In this document: in pieces, positions 33,521 through 47,428 of the stretch | Position numbering within the stretch: position 1 is the stretch's first letter | Layout of the letters: the number at the start of each line of letters is the position of its first letter | DNA from: Pontederia crassipes | Lineage: Eukaryota; Streptophyta; Magnoliopsida; Commelinales; Pontederiaceae | Direction: 5' to 3' | DNA: 64,000 bases | NCBI GenBank assembly: GCA_030549335.1 | Contig: CM060184.1 | Location: 42,363,909 to 42,427,908 of the forward strand | Notes under the pieces: generated by a model | What the model saw: only the letters and a program-made list of their open reading frames with translations | Database searches by the model: none | Told to the model about the DNA's origin: nothing | Translations under genes and position numbers: made by a program

Positions 33521-34029
33521 CATCTCTTGTGGTAAGGTACCTTGGAGATGGGTGCTATCCCCGATAAAAGCTCGATCTTGAAGTCTATCCCTCGTCTTGG
33601 CAGTGGCCCGAAAGTGCCCTATGATCTGAAAACTCTCGTACTATATCTATCTGTTGGAGCTCAGGGACGGGTGAATCAATCTTGACTACTTTCGCCAAGT
33701 ATCTATTACATCCTTTCTGAAGCAACTTCTGTGCCTTCATTGCTGAGGCGATCACCTTATTTCTTGTTGATGGAGTGCCTCTAATAACTGCTTCCGATTT
33801 GCCTGGTGCACCTATTATGATATTCTTCTACTTATAGTGTAGAACTGCATCATGATAAGATAGCTAGTCCATCCTCAGCATGACATCATAATCGCCCAAT
33901 AGAGAAGTTCTTCTTGTCAACAATAATAAGTACTTTCGGAATGTACTTGGCAGTATGAAGAGTCCCCATAGTGTGCTCACACTCATAGCATGAGGCTGCT
34001 GTAGGGGCAATCTAAGGGCTCTTGCACAT

Positions 34030-36000
34030 GACTCAGAGATAAAAGAGTGAGTAGCCCTGAATCAAACAAGATAGTAGCAAATAGATCGCTGACGGGAAGA
34101 CTACCTCTAATGATATCATTGTCACTAAGCATTGCCTTTGCTTCCATGTTATGCACATGGCCTTACACAATAGGATTAGTGCCTCTGCACCCCGGTTTCC
34201 CTCGACCTTCTCTGATAAGCTGAGGGCAATTTTGAATGAAGTGCCTGTGCTGTCCACACTGAATGTGAGAGCCATTTCTTCTATGGAACTCTCCATCATG
34301 ATAGCATCCACACAGAGGCATAAGGGCCTTTGTTGTGACACCTATGGTTGACGTGGTGGCGGTGACAATTGTCTCAATGGCTAAAATAGCTAGTTTCTCA
34401 TTAGTCCCTGCATTTTTTAGGGGTGTTCAGCGGGCCGGGTCAACCCGCGAACCCGATGACACGACCCGACCCGATCCAAACCAGTTTGGGTCGGGTTGGG
34501 TTGGGTCGGGTCGAACCCGACCCGAACTCGACTCGACCATGGGTCGAGTCAGGTACGGGTTGGATTTTTCCAACCCGAGGTGACCCGACTCGACCCGAAT
34601 GACCCGATTTTTTATTTTTTTATTTTTTATTTAAACTCAATCTTATATTTAATTTTAAAAATTTTAAAATAATTAAAATAAAATATTTTAAGTACAAAAA
34701 TAACATTAAATGATTTACAACTTTATTTTATGATTTAAAATAAATATAAAATAAATATAAAAAATAATAAGAAAAAATAAAAAAAAATTGGGTGGTTGAA
34801 TAACTCGACCATCCGACCCGCCGGGTCGGGTTGGGTTAGATTTGGCCCCCCAAAGGCTTCTGATCCGACCCGACCTGACCGGTCGGGTTAGATTTGTTTA
34901 CCCGTCCCGTGAACACCCCTACCTACATTATTGGCATTAATCAATGACTAACATGCTAATATTGTTACCTAAGGCTGTAGTGGCATAGGGTGTGGTTGTG
35001 CCTGAGCGTGGCATTGTGGTTCTCACTGTGGATAGGGTTTGTGTCGACGATTGTAGTGATCGTCCCTCCTGAATGGTCGGCGATCGTCAATCGGAGGCTT
35101 GTGCTGCTCTACAGGTCTGGCTATGGCTTTAACTTTGCACTTCACCTGATCTCTCTCATACGAGTGGCTAATCTTACTGTCTTTTCCAGAACATGACAGT
35201 CTCCCGTGAGAACTTTGACTTCAGTGCTTGTTGCAGACCATCTATAAACTTGTTAGTCCTCGCTCGCTCCTCGAAAGGTAGCGGGCAATATTGCTCCAGT
35301 AGGATAAACTTAGTGTGGCAGTCTGCCACTAACATTGATCCCGAATGTAGTTGTAGGAACTCATGTTGCTTCTCGATGCGTTCATGCTCCGGTGTATAGG
35401 GAACCTGAAATACCTTCTAAAATTTAGCCCAAGGGATGTTCTCCTCTTCTTGGCCCCTAAACTTAGTAGCTCACATGGTCTTCCATCAATCCATCACCAT
35501 CATGATAAGCATATGTGTGGCGTACAAGACTTTACGCCCGTCCGTGCACCTCATGATCTTAAAGATGCACTCCATTGCGTCCATCCACAATTCTACTATG
35601 AAGAAATCTACTTCAGGAAGCCCTGAATGGTGTCATATGAAGGGTCATATCGTGATCGGGCTCCTTGTGTATGACATCGTTGCGCTAACTAGCTACCCCC
35701 AATCTAACTACCCTTAGGTGGGGCAGACTCATCATAGTACTCCTCCTGTGACTGTGCTCTCGCACCACGGTCTCATCCTCGTTCGCGACCTAGCCCATGG
35801 CCTCGACCACGTCCGACTAGGACTCAACAAGCGGGCCTTCTGGAGCCCCTTGTGCGTTAGGAGTCATTTGGGCAGATCTGGCCTCTCTCTTTTGAATCCT
35901 CTATGATCATCTAGACATGCTTATCTTTTAACTATGAAAATGAACAATATGATACAATAAACATGAACTTTACCTACAATTATTTTCGGTGGAGGGTGTG
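34030..36000 (-). pseudogene. gag/protease-region pseudogene of element A
   Basis: Lies between pol and the primer-binding site and is interrupted by the hAT-like element. A degenerate zinc knuckle (QCGQHRHFIQNCP) can be read at about 34265-34225, with one of its cysteines apparently replaced. Upstream frames (35900-34960) are broken and only loosely gag-like, so they are assigned mainly by position. Confidence 0.6.
34415..34921. mobile_element. Small hAT-like non-autonomous element (507 bp) inside element A
   Basis: Inverted termini TAGGGGTGTTCA and TGAACACCCCTA, preceded at the left by three or four extra T. Flanks CCTGCATT (34407-34414) and CCTACATT (34922-34929) are an 8-bp target duplication with one mismatch. 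Arms are built of GGGTCGGGT/ACCCGACCC motifs around an AT-rich core, as in 22088-22440. No coding capacity. Confidence 0.78.
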
Positions 36001-36072
36001 GTGACTGCTCGGCGAAAGTATATGAACCATTACAACTCTATACAATGGGACGTCAAAAGAGTCCTAACTTTA

Positions 36073-36085
36073 TGCTCTGATATCA
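36073..36085 (-). other. Primer-binding site of element A
   Basis: On the minus strand TGATATCAGAGCA, one change from the TGGTATCAGAGC complement of initiator methionine tRNA. It lies four bases after the ...GTTACA end of the 5' LTR. Confidence 0.85.
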
Positions 36086-37011
36086 TAAATGTAACGTTCC
36101 CAAATTGACCAATGCCACGTGACGAAGACCAATCTGAATACGCTACAAAAGCTATGGCATTGACTAGACCAAGACTCTATCAAGAATAAAAAAATGTCAA
36201 CAATAAAAATAAAGAAAATGCAGAGAATGACATTAATAGCGGAAGTCAAAAAGTTACTAGATGGTCTCAAATTAAGAATGTCATTAAGACTACATTAGAG
36301 TTCATAAATGAGGAAGAAATAGGCCCTTCAGTTCATGTGCTTTATCGTAGCTCGAGCTTCGTCGCAGCACACCAACTCAACACCATCACTGACCTGCCCC
36401 TGTGGAAATCAAACACATGGGAGACAATTCTCCCGTAAGCTTTACAGATTAGTGAAAAAGTAATAACAATATACAATGCATAACTCCAATTAAAATAAAT
36501 CAGAAAACAAAGACCAGTACTTATCTTGGTTAAGAACAAGAGCATGAAAATCACCATAGGTCATGAGTAAGGACAAATCAATGGATATCAATAATCAATG
36601 AAATCAAGTGACACATGATAATCTTAGAATCAATAACATACTAGTAATCATGATGACATATGATAATGATAATTTGATTTGGTATTCATATTTCTTTAAT
36701 TACTCGTACTTCTTTATCTTAATCATAGTTAGAAATTAGGTGATTTTAGGTGCCTTTAAATTCCTTACTTAACATAGGATGGGTTCTTATTTTCTTATTG
36801 GATACACAGAGCAAAATGATGCAGTCGCATGCGTGTCAATGGCTGACCAAGGGAGCGACTCTTATCATGAAAGCATTTGACATAGGTTGACAACCTAGTG
36901 ATTATATTTCATCTTATCTTAGTAGTCGCTTTAACATCTTGTGTTTTGTCATTCATCATAAACAGGGAGTCAATAGATCAATGATAGGAACAAATCAAAC
37001 ATGAAAGTTCT

Positions 37012-39907
37012 TGTAATATCCCAAATTTAATTCACATATAATCACATGGTTTAATGTATCATATGATTGATAAGCAAAAATGATGTATGCATTAAGGAAT
37101 TGGTTATAACTCAGGATCACTGAAATTGGAGAAAATTCCCTTAAGGCATGAAAATATAATTTTTGAAAATGTTGAAATTAATAAAATTAAAGTTTCGGTA
37201 ATTGTTTCTATATATCAAAGAATTCTAAAAGTTATTTTTAACAATTTTTAGGAGGTGTATGAGTTAGGTAAAATGTAGACGCAAAATTGAAAAATATGTG
37301 AAATTGCGACTTTTGTTCTTCGGACAAAAAATTAGATTTTGATTCCTTGATTATTTATTTTTATAAATATTTTATTTGAATACAAATGGAGGGTAGTTTC
37401 TTATTTATATGTAATGACTTAAGTAAATAAATAAATAAATAAAAGGAAAAAGGAAAAACCATTTACTTAAATGGCATTACATGTAAATAATCTCAATACC
37501 AAGGGTATTTTCTTATTGTGCTTGGCCGACTTAAGGTCGGTTTACCCCTGTCTTATCTTTCTTCCTCTACATGTTCTACCACATCTTTTCACTTCCTCAC
37601 TTGCCCCATATGAAATCCAAGTGAAAGAAGAGACCATGTTCTACTAGTGAAGGTATTTGAAAGAAGAGAAGGTGAATTAGGGTTTTGGCATGTGGTGAGT
37701 TCATACTTCACTTTATTTTGATTTCAACAACTTAACTTTCTAATTAGGGTTTCTTTGAACCTCCTCCATCTGATTCACTCTTGGATTTTAGCTAATCATG
37801 ATGCAAAATTCATGTTTTTCATGAGCAAAATTAACCCTAGTCATGTTCAATTGGTTCTCGAATCTTTAGCTACATAATTCCACACCTTCGGGTTGTCCCA
37901 AAATTATGAAATTTCTTCGGATTGATCCTCTATGAGTCTACTTTCATTGAGCTTTGAAATCAAGTTAATACAAGTTTTGTAGAGAAAGTTATGCTCTTAT
38001 ATTTAAGTTACTATCACTCTATTCGTCGAAATTATTATCTGAATTTGTAAATTATGTATTAGATCTAATATGTCGTGGAATTAATTAATAATTTAGGGTG
38101 TTATAGAAATTGCTGTTAGGTTTCATTGAAAATTAGAATCACTATAAATTCAAGTAATTTTATGAGTTGCACCTTAGGATATCTGCTATTTGGGAAAATT
38201 AAATGTACCAGAACAGGGAATATTTGTTATTTTATATAAATCATAAAAGTAAGGTTACTCAGTCTGTCAGAACATAGAAATAACATAAAAATTAGGCTAA
38301 ATGTTGATTTTCATAAGAACAAACCATAATGAAATATAGATATGAAACTTTTGCATATTAATGTGTCTGTAATATGGAACTAAAGAAAATTAGAATGATG
38401 TCATTGGTTATGGATACCAAAAGATATGAATTTTTCTTTACTATGTGTGCAATCTGTTATAATATTAGGTCAATCCTTATGTTAAATAGTTACTTAAGTT
38501 ATAAGAGTGAATACTTAAGGTTCATATACCTTTGCAATTAATGATGTTTCATGTGTGATAGGATTGTGTTCAGAGCATAGTAGTAATGTGTTTCTTACTA
38601 TTATTGTTATAGGAGTAGAAGAGTAAAGTAGTGAAAAAGGAAAGGAAAAACATTTTGTTAGCCCTTATAGGTAAGTTAATTTTTCCTACTTTATGTATTC
38701 ACCTCTTTTGATTTCGGTGTGACATCGATTATTATATGTATTAAATATATTTTGGATATGTTATGAATTTATTTTGAGAAATGTAATTATGAAAAATATA
38801 TATGAATGATTGTATGATTGCACATTTGAAAAGCATATGTGATATGATATGAATGAATACGAGAAGTACAATTTTGTTCGGTTTGAAATGATATTTGGTA
38901 TGATTCATCTTCTAATATTGAAATACAATTGTTATGTGATGAATTATGTATTGACATCTGCTTGCATTTGCATACATGATGGTTGGAGCTAAGTTCTATA
39001 TCACTGATCACGATGAGAGTCATCTCTAAGGTTCAATCCATCATTCTGTTCCCCAATAATGGGATGAGATAGGCTAGAGCTAAGTGCCATGCGGGGCTAG
39101 GTACTGCATCGTGAGGAGTAGTGATAAGAGCCACCTCTAGAATCCGTAGAGGTCACATCTAGAATCCACCTATCGCTATATGATATGTTTTCGAAAGGAA
39201 TGAGGTAGAATGGAGCTAAGTGCTACATCGTTGATCACGATGGGAGCCACCTCTAGAATCTACCTACCGACCACTGGCCAGTTGGTGATCCGTGCATACA
39301 TATGAGAGTGTTGCATTGCATAGACATGTTTGATGTGTTTAAATGACAATGATTGTAAATTGAGTGTGATGAGAATGATTGAAATGTTATATATGTATTT
39401 ATTAAATGTATGAAAATATTGATTTTAATATTATGATTAATGCTTGTGTTTTTATGTCTCCCCAAATTTATTAGATGATAACACATAGCTTATGAGTTAT
39501 TAACTTATTGAGCTATTTTAACTCACTCTATTGTTTCCAACATTTTTTAGATAATCATTGGGAATTATGCGAGTGATAGTATTTGAAGGGTTCGTGGTAA
39601 GATGAAAAGATTTGAGTCCCTCGTATCCTTCTATTAGGATGTCGAGAGGTTTGATTATGTGTAACGGATATGCAATACTTTATATGTTGTAAGAAGGTAA
39701 AGTCATTTTGTGAAATGTAGAACTCAAGGAAGTTGATTTGCTCTGAAATGATCATCACATATTGTGTAATTTGTTTAATGCTATACTTTTATTCTTATGT
39801 AAAAAAAAATTCCATCATGTTTCCGCATTCCTTCATAATTTTGTTTGATCGTCCATAATGAGTCATGAATTCTGATTTAACTCGCAAGTTAAATTGGAAT
39901 CGTGACA
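37012..39907 (+). mobile_element. Solo LTR F (same family as LTR D), nested in the 5' LTR of element A
   Basis: Begins TGTAATATCCCAAATT and ends ATCGTGACA. It interrupts the host sequence AAAGTTCTTGTCTTA that is intact in the other LTR of A. The flanks GTTCT and ATTTT look like an eroded 5-bp target duplication. It contains imperfect tandem units (38985-39270) around GAGCTAAGTGC and GAGCCACCTCTAGAATC. No internal coding region. Confidence 0.8.
38985..39270 (+). repeat. Degenerate tandem repeat inside solo LTR F
   Basis: Three or four imperfect units combining GGAGCTAAGTGCYA, ATCGTTGATCACGATG and GAGCCACCTCTAGAATC. It occupies the position equivalent to the tandem repeat of LTR D. Confidence 0.6.
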
Positions 39908-41108
39908 ATTTTTATCTTAGATCAAGGTGAAATCGTATATCGGTAATCCAGTAAAGATCGTGATAGGCATGAGCATGAACATGTAAGATTCAAATCAGAT
40001 TCAACAATCAATCAAAGGCATGCCATAACCCGGGCCAAGTACAGGGTAAGACAAGTTCATAGCATGAACCCGGGCAGAGTGTAATATGCACTCGGACCGG
40101 ATTCGTGAATAGTTGTTGCGCAACATCGAATTGACGTGGGACAAACCCAAGCCAGGTTCCATAAAACCCGGGTCGGGTGGAAAAATGTCGAGAGGTCAGC
40201 CGATCTATCGTTCGTTAACCCTGGCCGGTATAGGGTGAACCGGACCGGGTTCCATGAACACGACCATGAAATTAGTTCACACGAGCGATTTCAATATGAA
40301 TCTGGACGGGGTTCATCGTAATCCTAGCCGAGTTCTTATATTTTCCTGAATGTCAAGAGTTTTACAATCTGACAATCGTATTATTCTACACGTACATATG
40401 AAGCACAATACAAACATTAAATAGGATAACAAATCTATATGCAGAAAGTTATGAGTATGAAATACAATCATCATAATAGATCAAACAAATATAATAGGAG
40501 TCCTACGTACAGCTAATCATAACAGCCACACAATTTATTATCATGCAAGTCATATCTACTATGACAGATGATGAAAATGACATTAAAATGATGCAGATTC
40601 AGGCATATTACAACAATCAATGAAACATATTACATTAATGGATCTTGACATGTTTCTAAATTCATCTACCTCTTTTCCGATCATTGTCTCGTTGATCCGT
40701 CTACCTCAGGGATGTTGCGCCTCTCCACGATGTCCGTGCACCCGCAGGTGCTCTCCCCCTTAGATCCGGCAGTGTTACAACTAATCTGAGAAAAGGATTT
40801 GAAATGGGAAGAAAACGTGAGTAATGAAGTGCCCCGCCATGCCTTGTGTGACTTGCAAGAGGGTGAATATATTTTCTTGTCACTGTGCGTTTCTTGTCAC
40901 TGTGCGAGAAGTGGAGGAGGGTAAAAGCACTGTGCGTGTCTGCGTGAGGTGGAGGAGTGGTAATAGTAAGGATTATGAGGTAGTCATATTGTTATTCTTT
41001 GCATTACATTAATTTTATGATTTGAATTTTTCCATGATGTCAGAGATTTTAATCCTGATTATCCTGACTGCCGGTTCCATATATTTTTTTAACGGTTGTT
41101 ACACAAGA

Positions 41109-42336
41109 TATTACAAATATGGAATTCTGAACCTAACATATAATCTGGCCTCATATTCTTTATCTAATGCATAAAATATGCGCACGCGTGCACATATATA
41201 TATCTATATAGATTCGATTATTTTGAGAGCACTAATCTCTTTCAAGTTGAGATCCTTCTCGATTCAAAATAAAATGTGGTAGTCATTAATGATGAGCATA
41301 ATTTGTAAGACAATTTTCTAGTCGTATTTTCTTTTTTAATTTAATTCTCTTTCTTTATAACATATCCCTCAAACTTGTGCACTCCTTAAATCAACCAGAA
41401 ATAAGGGTTTAATCGTCAATGTACCGTCAAACAGGCAATGAATTAGAAATAAGAGGAGACAAAGTGTGTAAAATTCATGATGAATGTTTAATCTGATCGA
41501 ATCATTATTTTAAAAGTTATTATTTTTTTAATTTCAACGAAATATTCCATCGATGACTCGTAGTCATCCCTATGAGTTAGATAATCTTTTTAACTGGATT
41601 AATTATGTGGCATCTAAATGGGCTAAAAGTTCAAAGGAGATATCTCATTGTCAATTTTTTGTACGATAGGATGAGAAAGACCCTGATAAACTAATATATT
41701 AGTACTCTATTTATTTATTGAATAATAGGCTATGCGGAATAAGAATGTCTCGGAGCAATTGATGGTGATGATAGCATCAATTTATAAATAACAAGCCAAA
41801 TAAAGCCACGATTTGAATTTCGTGGAGAGGAAGGCATCATTCCTATTATAATTATTTTTTTTGAAGCTTGCACAAAAAATAATCAACTATTGATAAATGT
41901 GCTGAGAAAGGTGCCATGTTAATTACAATCCAGGCCACATGTTAAAAAGGATGATGCCTTGTGATTGGAGATTCGGCTTCCAAGTAACCGGAATTGATCT
42001 TCTTGTTCTGTAACGAAAAAATGAATTATTAAAAAACGACTTATGAACACTTTGGACAAGTGATTTCTGTATCATCTTAGTTTAATGATGGCATAGGAAT
42101 CAGGGAAAACAAATATTATACTCAACAAATGATATTTAAAGGTCATGAAATCATGGCAGCAATAATGAACTGTGGACCTAACAATTATTTGATGTTAGGT
42201 ATACTTTTAAAAATATATACCTATATATAATTCTTAGTGGTTAGTGCTTTGCAATTTATGTATTATGATTATGTTATATTTGACACAAGAATACAGTACC
42301 TTAGATAGCGCTTTAAGTAGTATTTAAGAATACTAT
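41109..42336. other. AT-rich spacer between elements A and B, no gene seen
   Basis: AT-rich DNA with a short (TA)n-like run near 41193-41212. No frame of interest and no TE terminus was recognised. Confidence 0.5.
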
Positions 42337-44774
42337 TGCAACACTCCAAATTTTACTCCCAAATTATTAAAGATAATTTGATTATTCGATTGTGTTAGTT
42401 CATTCGTCATCACATAATCATAATAAAATATATTTTTCTATAAACTTAGCGGAAGCATAAATTTATTAAATAAGATAAAATAAGTTTTTTGAAAACATAG
42501 CGAAAGACTTCGATAAAACATTAAAAGTAATATTATAGAATTTAAACCATCATCAATAATAATAAAAGATCTTAAAACCATAGTCCAAAACACCTCTTTA
42601 AAAAGTAGCCAAAAGATTCTAAGACAATTGACTATTAACATCCTAGACCATTGTGCAATCTTATTCGTCATGAGCTGGACCATCATCATTCATAACTTTA
42701 TGCACGATCCAGAATGCAGGTGTTTCCCGATTAGAATATGTAAATGCCATGCATGCAATGATATGATCCTATACAGGACAATGATATGCATCATCTTTAT
42801 ATAGAATAAGTAAACATTATGCATGCCATTTTCATAACATAAGATCTACATGTCAAATATTAACATCACTCTATCATCATCATGCATTATAATAATAGCA
42901 TGGCGGACATGTACTCATATAATCATACTTAAAGTATGGACATTCATAGCAATAATTCATTCAATCCATAAGCATATAAGTGGGATATATTTACTATAAC
43001 CATTACCTTGATAACTCTTCTTAGGGTTGCTTTATAACCCTTTGGACTTTCACTTTCGTGGGACATCATTCCATAACTTTCCTCAGGATTGTTTTATAAT
43101 CCTTTGGACTTTCACTTTCGTGGGACTTCATTTCATTCGATCGATCATTGGTTCTTTTCTATTAATATTATATCTTTCGATAATTGGAATTTATGTCGTT
43201 GCCCTCTCAATAGGCAAGGTAGGCCTAGGAGACAAGTTCCCCTCTTACTCGAAGGTGACATCAGAATGCACACACCATTGTTGATGCATGTAACGATCAT
43301 TCTGGACTCTCGTCTGAGGGCGACATTGGAACGCACACACTATTACCAAAGTGTGTAATGATCATTTCGAATAATTTTTTGATAAAGGACCATAAAAGTG
43401 CGACATGTAATATCATCAACAACTGGGTTCATTATACTTTGCAATCAACAAACATTTATGTCGCTTAGTCTTCAGATGTTAACCTAGTTACAGCTGTCCA
43501 TGCAGATTCATGTATCTAGGTTCATATACAATCATCAATCAGTAATACATAATAGTAAATACCTTAAAAATAATATTAATATAACATATATCAGTTTTTC
43601 GATCTATCACGGTTGTTCTGGGACCTGGTATGGCCGTGCCAACGTCCTGGAAGTCCGATTTTCCATCCGAAAGTCTCAAATTTTTAGATTAAAATCCCAA
43701 TAAAAATAGTTTAAAATATCATAAATATTTCAGATATGATCTCTTGGAATCTATGCATCATAAAACATATTAAAACATGTAATTTTCATTCATTAACAAG
43801 AGTTGGAGTTTTTTCCTAAAAATTCATACAACTATTAGAATTTATTCTCTGCATAGTATTCTGGCAGAAGTCACATAAAATATTAATAACTTAACCTATA
43901 CTTGTTCTTTTTATATGATTTGAATTTTTATAGAAAGAAGATAACACAAACGATTAACTTGAAAATAAATTTCAAACCCTAATTCAATATTTTCAATTTA
44001 CTATCCGTTTTACAATTTGGTCTCGTTGTTATCCGAGATAGCATGACACCAGTATGATGTTTGGGTCATAACTATTTGTCTCCAAATCATATGAAACTAA
44101 TTTCTGTGGAACTAGACTTCTATGACTTTCTATCCATATATTATTTGTAATTGTTGGATAAGAAAAATCTATCCAAAAAATTATTACAAAGCAGTCACGA
44201 ATTCTTGAGATAGCATACTAGTTCGATTTTTGAATCATAACTATTTGTATACAACTCCAAATCGCATGAAACCAATTTCTAAGGAAACCAGACTTCGAGG
44301 GCGTTCCATCCCCTATTATGTAAATTTTGAATCAGAAACATCTATTCGAATAATTGTTGCAAGTACAGTCATAAATTTAGGCAGATTATGCAACTTAAAT
44401 CGTGCAATCTGAACATTTAGATCTAATCATGAATCATTAGAAAACAATCTCAAATCAGATAAAAGTCATAAATTCCTCAAACAAATTTCTAATAGAAGCA
44501 AAATGCCCTATTACTCTCAATCCAATTAATAAAACTTTGAGAGGAGAGAGAGGGGTTGGATCACCTTTACATACCTTGATCTTAGATCTTTCTCCTCTTT
44601 CTTCTTCTTCTTCTTCCTTCTCCCTGATCTTCTCTTTTTTCTTCCTAAGCCCTAGCCGCCAAGATGTGTAGACAAGAGGTGAAAATAAGAATATGGGACT
44701 TTATATAGGGGAGGATCATGAGGGTTTGGTCTAAAAGTCCAAATTGCCCTTAAATGAAAATTTGGGGTTTTACA
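42337..44774 (-). repeat. 3' LTR of element B
   Basis: Coding-strand ends are TGTAAAACCCCAAATTT and AATTTGGAGTGTTGCA. A TATA box (CTATATAAAG, 44708-44699) lies about 70 bp from the coding-strand start, so nearly all of the LTR is R/U5. A tandem duplication with 62-bp period lies at 43036-43126 and shares CCTTTGGACTTTCACTTTCG. Confidence 0.85.
44699..44708 (-). promoter_or_regulatory. TATA box of the element B 3' LTR
   Basis: CTATATAAAG on the minus strand, followed by a leader containing CTAGGGCTTAGGAAG and a GA-rich tract. The equivalent segment is missing from the truncated 5' LTR. Confidence 0.7.
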
Positions 44775-45469
44775 TCCTCCCTCCTTAAAAGAAAATTTGT
44801 CCTCAAATTTCGTAAAATCTTATATAATAGATCTCTTCATCCCCATTGCTCCACTTATCTTTTGATCCTCGTATACACTGGCATGACCTCTCCCTTTTTG
44901 ACATTCAATGTGTATTCCTTGGTGGTCTCACTTTAGCGGCTTTTGCATTCGTCTTCACTAGTTGATCACCATCATTTACTAGTCTAAGATTTTCGTGGGT
45001 TTCTCATATCTCTAATCAATCTCAAGAAATTGAAATCATTCTTGAGCCACGTTTTCGTCATGCAACTCTAATCATTAACTTAATTTTAAACAAAAAACAT
45101 TTCATCTTCGTCACTTAATTGATCTTCACCCCTTCGTGTGCACCAACATGGCCTTCCTTGCGTGTCTTCAAATAACATCGTTTAATAATCTATTTCTAAC
45201 ATTTCTTGGTGATGGTCCTGACCATGTCATCATATCATTTTGTATTTCCAAGATTCTAGTGTGAATCTTGGATCCTTAATTAACCCATGAAATGAAGATT
45301 GTTCTTGCACCACGCTTCTATTGCGCTACTCTAATTCTTAACTTAATCTAAGTGTCAAACTATATAGCTCAATACTTTACCATTTCATGTCGTCGTTTAA
45401 GTCATGTAGACCAAAGTAAAACAATCCTAATTTTCTTTTAATATTCTAAGTGGTCTCTATGTCTATCAT

Positions 45470-46990
45470 GCATACACAACTTGATGTGAAGGCCATCTTA
45501 GTTATGTCTTCATCAACCACTCTTTGCAGATGGTATCCATTTCTTAAGTCAATCCTTGAGAATACTTATGCAGAAGATAACCAATAAAAAAGATCATCTA
45601 TCCTGAGCAGTGGATACTTGTTCTTGATGGTCACCTTGTTGAGCGTATTGAGCATCCTGTAATCTATACACAATCTCAATGACCCATCATTCTTCTTCAC
45701 AAATAGAACAAATGAACACCATGGGGATACACTCGGCCTGATAAAGTCCCTGTCAAACAATTCCTATAGTTGGGCTTTCAGTTCCTTCATCTTTGTTGGG
45801 GCCATCGTATAAGGAGGTTTGGGAATTGGGGCTGATCCTGGCATCAGCTCCATGTGAAAATCAATTTCCCTTTTCGAAGGTAATCCCGAAAGCTCATCGG
45901 GAAATACATCAGAAAAGTCCTTTACTACATCGAACTCTTCTAGTGGCTTGGGTTTGACACCACTCTTGATGATATTTGCTAGAAATTCTCATCAGCCTTT
46001 ATTCAGCATCTTGGTTGTCTTCATCGAGAAGATCATCATCATCTTCTTCTCTTTTGATGGAATTCCACGAAAGATCACCGAACTTCCATCTTTCCTATCT
46101 ATCTGTACCTTCTTCTCTCGGCATCACAAATAGGCATCATGATTAGATAACCAATCCATATCTAGAATAATATCGTAGTCTACCATAAGTAGTATTATAG
46201 TAGAGTAATTCACTCCTATCATGACCGATGTCTCTGGAAAATATTGTCTGGTGGAGACTCTCCCAAGTGGCGTTGCTATATCTAGTTGCCATTTTATATT
46301 CACTCTCTCAACATTCAATAATTCAGCAAATGCTGATGATATGAAAGAGTGAGTAGCACCAGAATCGAATAATACATTTGCATGGTGATATGCGATAAGA
46401 AGATTATCTTAGATCACATCATCAGACTTCTGAATCTCATCCACCTGCATGGTGTAGACCCTGCCTGGTGCCCTCTGTTAATTCTCAACTTGCTTTCCTT
46501 TGCCCTTGTCCTGGTACTCGAGCTTCTTCTCAGTGCAGTCCTTAGCACAGTGGTCCATCTTGCCACAATTGAGACATGCTCCTGACTTCAACCTGCATTC
46601 ACCAAGATGGAACTTGCGCTAGAAAGAACATGGATTGCATCCTTGTCCACCATCATCTATGGAGTAAGGCTTGGAGTCCTTGTACTTATTGCCTTTTTCT
46701 TTCCTCTGGTCCTTCCTAAACTCCTTGTCTTATTCATGCTTTTTATGTTCATTAATCTCTCGAGCTAGATTGCCTTCGCCATAGTCTCAAGGTGCCCACA
46801 CTTCACATTAATCCTCAGGCGAGGATTCAGTCCCTTTAGGAAGTGGTCCACCCTGATCTTCTCATCTCCTTTCAGACACTTGTACCTCTCAAGTTCCAAG
46901 AACTTATTGATGTACTCTTCAACAGACATGTTTCCTTGTTGCAGATTCATGAATTCAACAGTCTTCTTCCCATCTTAATATTCAATTAAC
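45470..46990 (-). pseudogene. gag-protease-RT pseudogene of element B
   Basis: Minus-strand reading, 5' to 3'. A gag retrotransposon segment (MSVEEYINKFLELERYKCLK, 46950-46765) is followed by a zinc knuckle CLNCGKMDHCAKDC at about 46580-46535. The aspartic protease has active site LFDSGATHSFIS at about 46370-46335 and the downstream motif DYDIILDMDWLSNHDA at 46180-46127. RT begins MAPTKMKELKAQL, then a stop, then [19 protein letters not shown] and IDDLF, then another stop, then IDLRNGYH. Similarity ends at about 45470, before the catalytic aspartate box. The remaining 0.7 kb to the LTR is non-coding. The element is inactive. Confidence 0.85.
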
Positions 46991-47416
46991 TTTCTATTTG
47001 TCCCTGTGAAAATTGAATTTTACTATCGATTCTTTAGTCATTTCATAGTCTTTGACTAAGAAATTTTGTTCAATTGTCATGAACAAATATGCATATCATT
47101 TTGGGTAATTTCTTATCACATGTCCATCATTCTTACAAGTCATAATGAGTTTTACATATCTTTTGTTACATATTGCCCATAGTCAATTTGACAATATTAT
47201 TAATCATGAATGCAATAATTAGCATTTCCATTGAAAGTTTTTTTCCTTCCATCCTTAACATAACAATAAACAACCACACATTAGTTGATTAATTTAAACA
47301 ATACAATCCATGGCACAATACTTACATACTCAACTCTGGATGGCTGCTCATGACGATTGCACATGGACTTAGACACTTAACAATTTTATAACATACTTAT
47401 CATAAGTCCTAAGTAT

Positions 47417-47428
47417 GCTCTGATACCA
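47417..47428 (-). other. Primer-binding site of element B
   Basis: TGGTATCAGAGC on the minus strand, an exact match to the usual complement of the initiator methionine tRNA 3' end, three bases from the LTR end. Confidence 0.92.

Larger units (their letters stand above)
27499..41103 (-). mobile_element. Element A: Ty3/gypsy retrotransposon (Del/Tekay-like), nested and inactive
   Basis: A minus-strand LTR element of 13.6 kb including insertions. The 3' LTR is 27499 to about 30841 and the 5' LTR 36090-41103. Without insertions the two LTRs measure about 2.17 and 2.11 kb and are collinear. LTR ends are TGTAACAACC... and ...GTTACA on the coding strand. The primer-binding site next to the 5' LTR fits initiator-Met tRNA. 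Flanks CGAGA (27494-27498) and CAAGA (41104-41108) are a target duplication with one mismatch. gag, RT, RNase H and integrase motifs appear in the order expected for gypsy elements, all with stops and frameshifts. Three later insertions sit inside: 28065-29228, 34415-34921 and 37012-39907. Confidence 0.88.
36090..41103 (-). repeat. 5' LTR of element A, split by solo LTR F
   Basis: Collinear with the 3' LTR except for insertion F (37012-39907) and small indels, including a deletion of about 70 bp near 40650. On the coding strand it starts TGTAACAACC (41103 end) and stops GTTACA (36090 end). Confidence 0.83.
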
